Below, piece by piece: positions 1 to 8,511 of a stretch of DNA of 64,000 bases. Position 1 is the stretch's first letter, and every line of letters starts with the position of its first letter. This DNA is from Halomonas salipaludis (GTDB lineage: Bacteria > Pseudomonadota > Gammaproteobacteria > Pseudomonadales > Halomonadaceae): NCBI RefSeq assembly GCF_002286975.1, contig NZ_NSKB01000002.1, positions 682,001 to 746,000 on the forward strand. Reading direction: 5' to 3'. The translations under genes were made by a program, and so were the position numbers. Under the pieces are notes generated by a model. The model saw only the letters and a program-made list of their open reading frames with translations, did not search any database and was not told the origin of the DNA.

Positions 1-1005
1 CATGCCGTGGCCCAGGAGATCGACGAAACCAGCCTTTCCTATGTCGGCAGCTGGAGCAGCCTGTCGCTGTATCAGAACTTCGAGCGCCCCTTCTGGGAGA
101 ACCATATACCGGAAGCCTCCGGTGAGCGTATCTCGACGGACGTTACCACCTTCGACCAGATGGGCCTTAGTGGTGGCGAGGTCTATCGCCTGATGGGGCG
201 CGACGTGGTGGAGATCGCCTCTACCGTGATCAACTACGCCGTGCAGGATGCCCCGGAGCTGGAAGGCCTGGACATGCCGATGCTGGCGCCGGATGTGGCA
301 ACCGCCAGGGAAGTCGCGGACGCTTTCCGCCCAGTACTGGCCGATGCTTTCGCCAAGCGTTATGAGGATGCGCAACTGCTGGCGGTGGTGCCCTACCCCT
401 CGCAGATGGTGTTCTGCAACGTCGAGATCGATGGCCTCTCTGACCTGGCGGGCAAGAAGGTACGCGCCAGCGGGCGCACCACCGCCGAGTTCCTCGAAGC
501 GCTGGGTGCCGAAGGCATCACGCTCAACTTCAGCGAAGTGCCTGGCGCCCTTCAGCGCGGCGTCGTCGACTGCGCCGTGACCGGCTCACTGTCGGGCTTC
601 AGCTCTGGCTGGCACGAGGTTTCTACGCACCTCTATCCACTGCCGGTGGGCGGCTGGGATCACGTCGTCACGGCCATGAACGGCAACAAGTGGGCGTCGC
701 TCTCCAGCGCGACCCAGGAGTGGCTGATGAGCGAGATCCGCGACAACTACGAGAACCCGGTGTGGGAGTCTGCCATCGAGGAGACCCGCGAGGGGATTGC
801 CTGCCTGACCGGCGAAGGCGAGTGCACGCGAGGCGATGCCGGCAGCATGGTCCTGGTCGAGGCAACGGATGAGGACTACGCCGAGGCCACTCGTCACCTC
901 GAGGAAACCCTGCTGCCGAACTGGGCGAACCGCGTTGACCAGGAGTGGGTCGATCGCTGGAACGAGACTATTGGTTCAGTGACCGGCCTGACAGCGGCCA
1001 AGTAA
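1..1005 (+). CDS. TRAP transporter substrate-binding protein, DctP family (5' partial)
   Basis: Periplasmic solute receptor of a tripartite ATP-independent transporter, which hands an organic acid or related solute to the DctQM membrane pair encoded just downstream. The reading frame is open to the first base and reads HAVAQEID. This looks like the end of a signal peptide with an AVA|Q cleavage site, so the true start lies before the window and the GTG at 7 is not the start. The mature part of about 330 residues is the normal family length, and it carries the DctP-type core (VRASGRTTAEFLEALG, then a GALQRGVVDCAV segment). The ligand cannot be read from the sequence. The nearby DUF2848, amidase and flavin reductase genes suggest an amide- or carboxylate-containing compound, which is inference. 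Confidence 0.9.
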   Translation, partial: HAVAQEIDETSLSYVGSWSSLSLYQNFERPFWENHIPEASGERISTDVTTFDQMGLSGGEVYRLMGRDVVEIASTVINYAVQDAPELEGLDMPMLAPDVATAREVADAFRPVLADAFAKRYEDAQLLAVVPYPSQMVFCNVEIDGLSDLAGKKVRASGRTTAEFLEALGAEGITLNFSEVPGALQRGVVDCAVTGSLSGFSSGWHEVSTHLYPLPVGGWDHVVTAMNGNKWASLSSATQEWLMSEIRDNYENPVWESAIEETREGIACLTGEGECTRGDAGSMVLVEATDEDYAEATRHLEETLLPNWANRVDQEWVDRWNETIGSVTGLTAAK

Positions 1006-1027
1006 TCGCACTGGATCATTGTCGACG

Positions 1028-1050
1028 ACCGGGCTGCCAGCCAGCCCGGT
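1028..1050 (+). terminator. Hairpin between TRAP receptor and permease genes
   Basis: ACCGGGCT (1028-1035), loop GCCAGCC, AGCCCGGT (1043-1050), then TTTCG. It is a perfect 8-bp GC-rich stem in the 63-bp gap between the receptor gene and the small permease gene. Such hairpins usually stabilise or partly terminate transcripts so that the receptor is made in excess over the membrane subunits. The short T run suggests attenuation rather than full termination. Confidence 0.6.
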
Positions 1051-1068
1051 TTCGTTCTGGAGAGAGAC

Positions 1069-1665
1069 ATGTTCGCACGGGTCAACACTACCCTCGACAA
1101 GCTGCTGGATGTGGTACAGATCGGCTCGCTGTGGTTGGCGCGCGCCGGTGGCGTGCTGATCCTCGTGACCGTCGCCATGGTGACCATAGAAGTCCTGTCG
1201 CGGCGCTTCATGGGACGCTCTGCCGTGCATGCCACCGAGCTCACGGGCTATATCATGGCGATCAGCGCCAGCTGGTCCTTCGCCTACACCCTGATGCGCA
1301 AGGCACATATCCGCATCGATGCCTTGTACCTGAATTTCCCCGCCAAGGTACGCGGCCTGCTGGACCTGGTCGCGCTGCTGGCCATGGCACTGTTCTGCAT
1401 CCTGGTGGTGGGTGCGGCCTTCGAGATCACCAGCGACTCCTATACCGGCGGCGCCACCGCCAACACGCCCCTCGGCACCCCCATCTGGATGCCTCAAGCG
1501 CTATGGCTGCTCGGCCTGACCTGGTTCAGCGTTGCGGTGGGCCTGGTCACCCTGCGCGTGCTGTTTGGCCTGCTGGGAGGAGACATCGACGGTGTTCAAC
1601 GGATCGCCGGTAGCCCGACGCTCGATGAGCAGTTGAGTGAAGAAAACAAGGAACCCCTGTCATGA
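1069..1665 (+). CDS. TRAP transporter small permease, DctQ family
   Basis: Four-helix small membrane subunit of the TRAP transporter that pairs with DctM. The 198-residue product has hydrophobic segments near residues 22-44, 55-75, 95-118 and 140-165. It contains the family-type stretch VLSRRFMGRSAVHATELTGY in the second helix region. A GGAGAGA ribosome site sits 6 nt before the ATG. Its stop overlaps the start of the large permease gene (ATGA), showing translational coupling. Confidence 0.9.
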   Translation: MFARVNTTLDKLLDVVQIGSLWLARAGGVLILVTVAMVTIEVLSRRFMGRSAVHATELTGYIMAISASWSFAYTLMRKAHIRIDALYLNFPAKVRGLLDLVALLAMALFCILVVGAAFEITSDSYTGGATANTPLGTPIWMPQALWLLGLTWFSVAVGLVTLRVLFGLLGGDIDGVQRIAGSPTLDEQLSEENKEPLS

Positions 1666-2948
1666 TCCTGCTCGCACTGCTGGTTCTCCTTGTCCTCTTG
1701 CTGATCAGCGTACCGGTCGCGGCAACGCTCATTGCACTGGGGCTGTTCCTGGATGAGTTCTTTTCCCCCTTTCCGCTGGTCAGAGCCATGGGCGACGTGC
1801 TGTGGTCGGCCTCGGACAGCTTCCTGCTGATCGCCATTCCGCTGTTCATTCTGCTCGGCGAGATCCTGGTGCGTACCGGCATCGCCAAGGGCACCTATCG
1901 CGCCCTCGAGAGCTGGCTGTCGTGGCTGCCGGGCGGCTTGCTGCATGCCAATATCGGCACCGCCACGCTGTTTTCCGCCACCTCGGGCTCCAGCGTGGCC
2001 ACCGCCGCCACCATCGGCACCGTGGCGATCCCCCAAGGCAAGGAGATGAAATACGATCCCAAGCTGTTCACCGGCTCGATTGCCGCCGGGGGCACGTTGG
2101 GGATCATGATTCCGCCCTCCATCAACCTGATCGTCTACGGTTTCCTGACCGAGACTTCCATTCCGCAACTGTTCGCCGCGGGACTGCTGCCCGGGCTGCT
2201 ACTGGCGGTGCTGTTCATGGCCGGTACCGCGCTGCTCTGCCTGTGGCGCCCCAGCCTCGGCGGCCCCAGCACGCACCACAGCTGGAGCGAGCGCTTCTCG
2301 GGGCTCAAGCATCTGGTGCCGGTGCTGACCCTGTTCGGCATCGTGGTGGGCTCGATCTATGCCGGCTGGGCAACGCCCACCGAGGCGGCCTCCCTGGGGG
2401 TGATCGGCGCGCTGCTGATCGCGCTGTTCATGCGCAAGCTGTCGCTTGGCATCATCGTCGAGGCGCTGGACGGCACCATGCGCACCACCGGCATGATCAT
2501 GCTGATCATCATCGCCTCGTATTTCCTCAATTTCGTGCTGGCCTCCACCGGCGTGACCCGGGAGTTGGCCGGCTTTCTGGAGTCGGCAGGCCTGGGCCCC
2601 TACTCGACGCTGATGCTGGTGATCGTGCTCTATATCGTGCTGGGCTTCTTCATCGAGACGCTGTCGCTGATGGTGATCACCATCCCCATCGTCGCACCGA
2701 TCGTGATCGCTCTGGGCTTCGATCCGGTGTGGTTCGGCATCCTGCTGATCCTACTGATCGAGATGGCGCTGATCACCCCGCCGGTAGGCCTCAACCTCTA
2801 CGTGGTGCAGGGGGTTCGCCAAGGCGGTCCCTTCAACGACGTAATGCTGGGCGCCCTGCCCTACGTCGGCTTCATGTTCCTGATGGCCATCGTACTGATT
2901 CTGTTCCCGTCGGTCGCCATGTACCTGCCCAACCTGCTGCGCGGATAG
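1662..2948 (+). CDS. TRAP transporter large permease, DctM family
   Basis: Main transport subunit of the TRAP system, driving sodium- or proton-coupled uptake across the inner membrane. It is 428 residues, the typical DctM length, with about a dozen hydrophobic helices. Family motifs are visible: SGSSVATAATIGTVAIP in the N-terminal half and LIEMALITPPVGLNLYVVQG near the C terminus. It starts inside the stop of the DctQ gene. The following DUF2848 gene begins 33 bp later behind a strong AAGGAG site, so all appear to be one operon. Confidence 0.93.
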   Translation: MILLALLVLLVLLLISVPVAATLIALGLFLDEFFSPFPLVRAMGDVLWSASDSFLLIAIPLFILLGEILVRTGIAKGTYRALESWLSWLPGGLLHANIGTATLFSATSGSSVATAATIGTVAIPQGKEMKYDPKLFTGSIAAGGTLGIMIPPSINLIVYGFLTETSIPQLFAAGLLPGLLLAVLFMAGTALLCLWRPSLGGPSTHHSWSERFSGLKHLVPVLTLFGIVVGSIYAGWATPTEAASLGVIGALLIALFMRKLSLGIIVEALDGTMRTTGMIMLIIIASYFLNFVLASTGVTRELAGFLESAGLGPYSTLMLVIVLYIVLGFFIETLSLMVITIPIVAPIVIALGFDPVWFGILLILLIEMALITPPVGLNLYVVQGVRQGGPFNDVMLGALPYVGFMFLMAIVLILFPSVAMYLPNLLRG

Positions 2949-2981
2949 CACCGCACACCACCGACAACCAAGGAGACTCCA

Positions 2982-3659
2982 ATGACAAGGTTTTATCTAT
3001 CCGAGACAGCGCAGCCCATCGACGTTGAGATCAAGGAACTGATCATTGCCGGCTGGGCCGGCCGTGAGCAGGCCGCCATCGACGAACATATCGAGGAACT
3101 CAAGGAGATTGGCGTCACACCGCCCTCCACCACGCCACTGTTCTACCGCGTAGCGGCCAACCAGCTGACCACCGATGCTGCCATTCAGGTACTCGGCGAG
3201 GCCTCGAGCGGAGAAGTGGAAATCGTGCTGATCGGCACGTCCCAGGGCACCCTGATGGGCATCGGTTCAGATCATACCGACCGCGAGGCCGAAGCCTGGT
3301 CGGTGGCGCACTCCAAGCAGGTCTGCGCCAAGCCCGTCAGTCAGCAGCTGTGGCGCCTGGACAGCGTGATCGAGCATTGGGATGAGCTGCAGATGAGCGC
3401 CTACGCCACCTTCGACGGCAAGGAAGTGCTGTACCAGCAAGGGGCGGTGACGGGGCTGCTGCATCCCGCCGAGCTGCTGCAGCGTTTCGGCCTCGAGCAG
3501 CCGCAACTGGCCCCCGGCCAAGCGATGCTGTGCGGCACCCTGCCAGTGATCGGTGGGGTGCGCGCCGCAGAGGCGTTTCGCATGGTGCTCGAAGATCCCG
3601 TCACCGGGCATAAGCTGGAGCACCGCTATGCGGTTGAGTCGCTTGAGGTGGTGGCATGA
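2982..3659 (+). CDS. DUF2848 family protein
   Basis: 225-residue cytoplasmic protein matching the DUF2848 family as I know it, which often sits beside amidases and solute transporters. No biochemical role is established that I can cite. Recognition rests on the overall pattern: an N-terminal beta-rich part, a PPSTTPLFYRV segment, a GSDHTDREAE stretch and a C-terminal GTLPVIGGVR motif. The charged GSDHTDRE patch could bind metal or substrate, but that is speculation. The gene has an AAGGAG site before its ATG and overlaps the amidase gene by ATGA. It is therefore part of the TRAP-amidase operon, plausibly acting on the imported compound or the amidase product. Confidence 0.75.
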   Translation: MTRFYLSETAQPIDVEIKELIIAGWAGREQAAIDEHIEELKEIGVTPPSTTPLFYRVAANQLTTDAAIQVLGEASSGEVEIVLIGTSQGTLMGIGSDHTDREAEAWSVAHSKQVCAKPVSQQLWRLDSVIEHWDELQMSAYATFDGKEVLYQQGAVTGLLHPAELLQRFGLEQPQLAPGQAMLCGTLPVIGGVRAAEAFRMVLEDPVTGHKLEHRYAVESLEVVA

Positions 3660-5029
3660 GCAACACCACACCCTTGAGTCAGCCGGATGGACGCTCTGCC
3701 ACCCTCGACGCCCTGCTCGACGGCATGCAACAGGGGCGATGGCAGGCCAGTGACCTGCTCGACGCCAGCTTCAAGAACGCCGACGCTCGGGACGATCCCC
3801 GGGCGCGGGTCTACACCCGCCGCTTCGAGCGCACGGCCCGCGCCGAGGCGGCATCGGCCGACCGACTGCGTGCCGACGGCGTGCCGACGGGCCGGCTGGC
3901 CGGGCTACCGATTGCCCTCAAGGCGCTGTTTGACGTAGCCGGGGAAGTGACCCATGCCGGCTCCCAGGGGTGGCAGCCGGCGGCGCAGCGGGATGCCGTT
4001 ATCGTCGACCGCCTGCGCCGTGAAGGGGCGGTATTGACCGGGCATACCAACATGACCGAGTTCGCCTACTCCGGGCTGGGGCTCAACCCCCACTACGGTA
4101 CCCCCGACAACCCACTCGCCCCGGGGCGCATCCCCGGCGGCTCCTCGTCGGGGTCTGCCGTGGCGGTGGCCCAGGGCATGGCCGCGGCGGGCATCGGTAC
4201 CGACACCGGCGGCTCGGTGCGCATCCCCGCCGCGTTCTGCGGGCTGGTGGGTTTCAAGCCCTCTCAGTCCCGCATTCCCCGGCAGGGTACCTTCCCGCTC
4301 TCGGACAGCCTCGACTCGATCGGTCCGATCGCCCGCAGCGTGGCCTGCTGCGCTCGACTCGATGCAGTGCTCGCCGGCCAGCCGTGGCGTCCGCCTACTG
4401 CACTGTCCCTGACGGGCCGGCGTTTCGTGGTACCGAGTGACTACATGCTCGACGGCATGGATGCAGCGGTGGAAGCGGCCTTTACCCGCAGCCTGACGCT
4501 GCTGCGCGACGCCGGTGCCACGCTCATCGAGGCCCCGGCGCCGGTCCTGGCCAGCCTGCCTGAGCTGCTCGAAGGCGGCGGCTTTACCGCCGCCGAGAGC
4601 TACCACCTGCACCGTCAGTGGCTGCAAGAGCATGGCGAGCGCTACGACCCGCGGGTTCGCACGCGGATCGAGAAGGGCGCCAACCTGAGCGCGGCGGACT
4701 ACCTCGAGCTGCTGCAGCGCAGGCGCGAACGCCAGCGTCAGGCCGATGCCTGGCTCGCCGACTTCGATGGCCTGTTGGCCCCCACCGTGCCGGTGGTCCC
4801 GCCGCGCCATGCAGAGGTCGCCAGTGACGATGACTATGCCCGCCTCAACCTGCTAGTGCTGCGCAACCCGACGGTGGCCAACCTGCTCGACCTGTGCGCG
4901 ATCACACTGCCCAATCACGCGCCGGGAGAACTGCCCAGCGGGCTGATGCTGATCGGGCGCAACGGCGAGGATGCCACCCTGTTGCGCCAGGCGCTGGCGA
5001 TCGAAGCGGCCATGGAACAGCGATGCTGA
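3656..5029 (+). CDS. Amidase (amidase-signature family, GatA/AtzF-like)
   Basis: 457-residue amidase-signature hydrolase that cleaves C-N bonds of amides. The Ser-cisSer-Lys triad region is intact: the Lys lies in LPIALKALFDV near residue 88, the glycine/serine-rich GGSSSGSAVAVAQG is present, and the nucleophile loop is DTGGSVRIPA. The downstream GFKPSQSRIP segment is also typical. There is no C-terminal allophanate hydrolase extension, so it is a stand-alone amidase. It is translationally coupled to the DUF2848 gene before it (ATGA) and overlaps the next membrane-protein gene by 7 bp. Substrate is not predictable; co-transcription with a TRAP importer suggests an imported amide. Confidence 0.9.
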   Translation: MSNTTPLSQPDGRSATLDALLDGMQQGRWQASDLLDASFKNADARDDPRARVYTRRFERTARAEAASADRLRADGVPTGRLAGLPIALKALFDVAGEVTHAGSQGWQPAAQRDAVIVDRLRREGAVLTGHTNMTEFAYSGLGLNPHYGTPDNPLAPGRIPGGSSSGSAVAVAQGMAAAGIGTDTGGSVRIPAAFCGLVGFKPSQSRIPRQGTFPLSDSLDSIGPIARSVACCARLDAVLAGQPWRPPTALSLTGRRFVVPSDYMLDGMDAAVEAAFTRSLTLLRDAGATLIEAPAPVLASLPELLEGGGFTAAESYHLHRQWLQEHGERYDPRVRTRIEKGANLSAADYLELLQRRRERQRQADAWLADFDGLLAPTVPVVPPRHAEVASDDDYARLNLLVLRNPTVANLLDLCAITLPNHAPGELPSGLMLIGRNGEDATLLRQALAIEAAMEQRC

Positions 5030-5826
5030 TCGTTCTGGCAATCAAGCTGGTGGCCACCGCCGTGGTGGTCATCGGCGTGTCCATTGCGGTAGGCAAACTG
5101 GGGCCCCGGCTCGGCGGCATCATTGCCGGCATGCCGATCGTGCTGGGACCCGGCTACTTTTTCATGCTCCAGGAGCAGTCGCCGGCGTTCATTCGCGAGG
5201 CGGCACTCTCGACGCTGCATGCCCTGGTCGCCACGCTGGTATTCAGTATCTGCTTCGTGGTCTCGGCCAGGCGGCTGGGCGCCAGGGCCAGCCTGGCGCT
5301 GGCGACCCTGTGCTGGGTCCCTGCGGCACTACTCTTCTCGCAGCTACCGGGCGGAGCGGCCATGGCCGTGCTGATGTACGCCGTGGTGCTGCTGCTGGCC
5401 GAGGGCGTGAAGCGCTACCTCAGGCTGAGTCCGCCGCGGGTGGTCGCCGTCTCGGGCTGGTTCGACCTGATCTTGCGCGGCGTGCTGGCCGGTGTGCTGG
5501 TGAGCGTCGCCACCACCCTGGCGGCCAATGCCGGCCCGCTGCTCTCCGGCCTCTTGGTGGGTTTTCCCATCGGCCTGCTCACCATCGGCTGGACCCTTCA
5601 CCAGCGCTATGGCGTCGAGGTGGCCCGCGCCACCGTGAGCATGGCGCAGCAGGGCATGCTGAGCCTGGTGGCCTTCGGCCTGGTGACGGCCGTCCTGGCG
5701 GGCACGCTGCCCCCGCTGATCACCTTCCTGTCGGCACTGCTTGCTTCGATGGGGGTGAGCGCCGGCCTGTTCATGCTCAGTCAGTGGCGCACCAGACGAG
5801 CGTGTGCCAATCCCCCCGCCCTATAG
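5023..5826 (+). CDS. Unknown polytopic membrane protein with internal duplication
   Basis: 267-residue inner-membrane protein with about eight to nine hydrophobic segments and no family I can name with confidence. The start is the ATG at 5023, overlapping the amidase stop; an upstream extension in the same frame has no coding character. Two related halves are visible: GPRLGGIIAGMPIVLGPGYF near residue 25 and GPLLSGLLVGFPIGLLTIGW near residue 165. Each is followed by a glutamine-containing loop and a helix rich in Ala, Leu and Val. That suggests a two-repeat transporter fold. Its place between an amidase and a reductase, behind a TRAP system, fits export or import of a pathway intermediate, but this is inferred. 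Confidence 0.6.
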   Translation: MLIVLAIKLVATAVVVIGVSIAVGKLGPRLGGIIAGMPIVLGPGYFFMLQEQSPAFIREAALSTLHALVATLVFSICFVVSARRLGARASLALATLCWVPAALLFSQLPGGAAMAVLMYAVVLLLAEGVKRYLRLSPPRVVAVSGWFDLILRGVLAGVLVSVATTLAANAGPLLSGLLVGFPIGLLTIGWTLHQRYGVEVARATVSMAQQGMLSLVAFGLVTAVLAGTLPPLITFLSALLASMGVSAGLFMLSQWRTRRACANPPAL

Positions 5827-5843
5827 CAGAGGAAGCCGATGAT

Positions 5844-7010
5844 ATGACGACGCCTGCTCCCGACAACGCCAGCGCGGTGATCGACTCCCGTTCCGGCGGC
5901 GAGAACGCCCGCCGCATCCTCAAGCGCGACCCCAATCCACAGCTGTTTCGCCCGGCCAGGTTCCGCTCGGTGGAGGGCCGCAACCGCATCATGATGTCGC
6001 CCATGTGCCAGTACTCCGGCCACGACGGACTCTCCAACGATTGGCACTTCGTGCACCTGGGTGCCCGGGCCACCGGCGGCGCCGGCTGGGTGTTCACCGA
6101 GGCGGTGCATATCGAGCCGCGGGGCCGCATCACTCCCAACTGCCTGGGGCTGTGGAACGATGAGCAGCGCGATCGGCTCGCCCGCATTGCCGCCTTCGTC
6201 GATGCCCAGGGCGCCGTGCCGGGAATACAGCTGGGACACGCAGGCCGCAAGGCCTCGGTGGGCCGCCCTTGGGAAGGCTCGCACCCCCTGAGCGCAGCAC
6301 AAGGTGGTTGGGACGATCTGGTATCGGCCTCCGCACTGCCCTACGCCCAGCAGTGGGGCGTCCCCGCCGCCATGACACCCAGCCAGATCAACGACTCCAT
6401 GGCCAGCCTCAGGGAGAGCACCCGCCGCGCCCGGGAAGCCGGCTTCAAGGCACTCGAGTTGCACGGCGCCCACGGTTATCTCATCCATCAGTTCCTGTCG
6501 CCATTGAGCAACCGGCGTAATGACGACTACGGCGGCTCGTTCGACAATCGGATTCGCTTCCTGCTGCAATCGATCAGCGCGGTCAGAGCGGAGTGGCCCG
6601 ATACGCTGCCGCTGTTCCTGCGCCTCTCCTGTACCGACTGGGTCGAGGGCGGCTGGACGCTCGAGGAGACCGTGCGCCTGGCCAGGCTGCTCAAGGATGG
6701 TGGCCAAGTCGACCTGATCGACTGCTCGTCCGGCGGTAACGACCCGCGCCAGCAGATTCCCATTCATCCCGGCTACCAGATCCCCCTGGCCCAGGAAGTC
6801 CGCACCCAGGCGAAGATCGCCACCGGGGCAGTGGGCCTGATTCACAGCCCCGACCTGGCCGAATCGGTGATCGCTAACGGCCAGGCCGACCTGGTGATTC
6901 TGGGCCGCGCGCTGCTGGCCGACCCCGCCTGGCCGCTGAGGGCAGCGGCCACCCTCAAGGCGGAAAACGTCGAGTGGCCCAAGCAGTACGAACGCTCGAA
7001 TATCTTCTGA
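5844..7010 (+). CDS. NADH:flavin oxidoreductase, old yellow enzyme family (YqjM-like)
   Basis: 388-residue FMN-dependent ene-reductase of the old yellow enzyme family, reducing activated C=C bonds with NAD(P)H. Visible hallmarks are SPMCQYSG (the YqjM-class cysteine near the flavin), HLGARATGGAG, QLGHAGRKAS, the HGAHGYLIHQFLSPLSN substrate-binding motif and a C-terminal VILGRALLADP phosphate-binding loop. The frame extends far upstream, but the ATG at 5844 has AGGAAG before it and the region before that belongs to the membrane-protein gene. An unusual 35-residue N-terminal extension precedes the barrel. It is last in the TRAP-amidase operon and probably catalyses a later step in the same catabolic route. 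Confidence 0.9.
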   Translation: MTTPAPDNASAVIDSRSGGENARRILKRDPNPQLFRPARFRSVEGRNRIMMSPMCQYSGHDGLSNDWHFVHLGARATGGAGWVFTEAVHIEPRGRITPNCLGLWNDEQRDRLARIAAFVDAQGAVPGIQLGHAGRKASVGRPWEGSHPLSAAQGGWDDLVSASALPYAQQWGVPAAMTPSQINDSMASLRESTRRAREAGFKALELHGAHGYLIHQFLSPLSNRRNDDYGGSFDNRIRFLLQSISAVRAEWPDTLPLFLRLSCTDWVEGGWTLEETVRLARLLKDGGQVDLIDCSSGGNDPRQQIPIHPGYQIPLAQEVRTQAKIATGAVGLIHSPDLAESVIANGQADLVILGRALLADPAWPLRAAATLKAENVEWPKQYERSNIF

Positions 7011-7016
7011 ACGCTG

Positions 7017-7035
7017 CCCTAAACCTGCATTAGGG
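7017..7035. repeat. Short inverted repeat after the OYE gene
   Basis: CCCTAA (7017-7022), spacer of 7, TTAGGG (7030-7035). It could end the upstream operon weakly or be a regulator site for the next gene, whose ATG lies 67 bp on. There is no T run, so a terminator role is uncertain. Confidence 0.3.
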
Positions 7036-7101
7036 ACTCGGCATTTGCAGGGTGACACGAGTATGCTTAGACAAAACAACTCGAAATGACCAGGAGTCAT
7101 C

Positions 7102-7869
7102 ATGTCTAAGCTAACGCTACGACCTCGCCCACGCGGTGGACGCTGGCCGGTCGCCCTGGCCTGGTTGAGCCTGCTGCTGCTGGCTGGCGCAGCACTGATG
7201 ATGGGCAGTGCAGGGCCGGCCCATCGTATGGGGCTAGTGGATCTGGGGAGCGCCTTCGGCTGGCTGCGCCAGGGAGCCTACGTGGCCTTGGCCGCCGCGG
7301 CCATGGGGCTGTTGACGCTAATAGTGGCAAGCCTGTGCAAGCGGGCCCAGCCGGCGCTGGTAGGCGGGCTGGTAATCATCGCGGTGGCGGGCATGATGTG
7401 GACACCCTACCACCTACAGCAGCGCGCCCAGCATGTGCCCCCGATCCATGATATCAGCACCGACCTGGACGACCCACCGACCTTCCTGGCGTTGGCCGAT
7501 GCCCGGGAAGCCGCGCCCAATGCCGTTGAGCACCCCGGCGAACGCACCGCTCGCCAGCAGCGCGACGCCTACCCGGATATCCAGCCGATCGTCCTCTCAC
7601 TCACCCTCGACGACGCCCTTAGCGCCGCCGAGGCGGCGGCCCTGGACCAAGGCTGGGAACTGGCGGAGGTCGGTAGCGAGCGTATCGAAGCCACCGCCAC
7701 CACCCGCTGGTTCGGCTTCAAGGACGACGTGGTGATTCGCCTCAGCGAGGTCGAGGGCGGCACCCGAGTGGACGTGCGCTCGGCGTCGCGGCTCGGACGT
7801 AGCGATATGGGTACCAACGCCCAGCGCATTCGCGACTACCTTGATGCACTGCGTGCCCGGGTTGAGTAG
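7102..7869 (+). CDS. DUF1499 family membrane protein
   Basis: 255-residue protein with an N-terminal membrane part and a soluble DUF1499 domain. Hydrophobic helices lie near residues 14-34, 55-75 and 82-97. The C-terminal domain from about residue 130 holds the family signatures: a YPDIQPIVL start, TTRWFGFKDDVVIRL, and SRLGRSDMGTNAQRIRDYL at the end. The function of the family is not known. The start is supported by CCAGGAG 6 nt before the ATG. It is separated from the OYE gene by 91 bp and reads as its own unit, possibly with the next gene. Confidence 0.82.
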   Translation: MSKLTLRPRPRGGRWPVALAWLSLLLLAGAALMMGSAGPAHRMGLVDLGSAFGWLRQGAYVALAAAAMGLLTLIVASLCKRAQPALVGGLVIIAVAGMMWTPYHLQQRAQHVPPIHDISTDLDDPPTFLALADAREAAPNAVEHPGERTARQQRDAYPDIQPIVLSLTLDDALSAAEAAALDQGWELAEVGSERIEATATTRWFGFKDDVVIRLSEVEGGTRVDVRSASRLGRSDMGTNAQRIRDYLDALRARVE

Positions 7870-7905
7870 GCGCAACGCCGCTCACTACACAGGGAGGAGA
7901 GCCGC

Positions 7906-8511
7906 GTGACCAACGTGCCCTATTACGCTCAGTGGGAGAGCCCAGAGCTGATCGACGACTTCCTGTCAGGCCGGCGTCGGCCTCGGGACGACCCGCGCTG
8001 GCAGGACTCCGGCGCGCGATCTGCCGAGGAGTATGAGAGATGGGCCAGGCATGTTTGCGGCATGGCCTGCCTCAAGATGGCCATTGCCCACTTCACCGGC
8101 ACCGCCTACCCGATCTTTCGCCTTCTCGAGAGAGCCATCCAACATGGCGCCTATCTCGAGCGAGACGGCGAGATCCAAGGGATGATCTATGCCCCGGCCA
8201 CGCAGCTGCTGCGCGAGGAGTTCGGCCTGCAGGCCACGGTACATACCGGCGTCGAGGTGCATGAGCTGGCAAAGCATCTCGATGGCGATTCGCTGTTCGT
8301 GGCCTCGGTACACCCCGGCATTCGCAGGCCCGAGGCCGAGCCGCCAGCGCGCGGTGGCCACCTGGTACTGATCACCCAGGCCAGCCAAAACGCCCTGCGC
8401 TTCCATAACCCCTCCGGCGTGGAGCCTGCCACACAGCAGGACGCAATCTTGCCCCCCGCGGTGTTCGCACGCTTCTTTGCCGGCCGCGGGATACGGCTGA
8501 CACCGGACTAG
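7906..8511 (+). CDS. C39-like peptidase-family protein
   Basis: 201-residue protein resembling the C39-like papain-fold family, as found in uncharacterised single-domain cysteine peptidases. The likely catalytic set is visible: Cys in HVCGMACLKM near residue 50, His in GGHLVLIT near residue 150, and Asn in FHNPSG near residue 168. No signal peptide is seen, so it is probably cytoplasmic. The GTG start at 7906 is preceded by AGGGAGGAGA. The gene ends by sharing a CTAG with the stop of the convergent lipoprotein gene. Role unknown; it could process a peptide or hydrolyse an amide. Confidence 0.7.
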   Translation: MTNVPYYAQWESPELIDDFLSGRRRPRDDPRWQDSGARSAEEYERWARHVCGMACLKMAIAHFTGTAYPIFRLLERAIQHGAYLERDGEIQGMIYAPATQLLREEFGLQATVHTGVEVHELAKHLDGDSLFVASVHPGIRRPEAEPPARGGHLVLITQASQNALRFHNPSGVEPATQQDAILPPAVFARFFAGRGIRLTPD

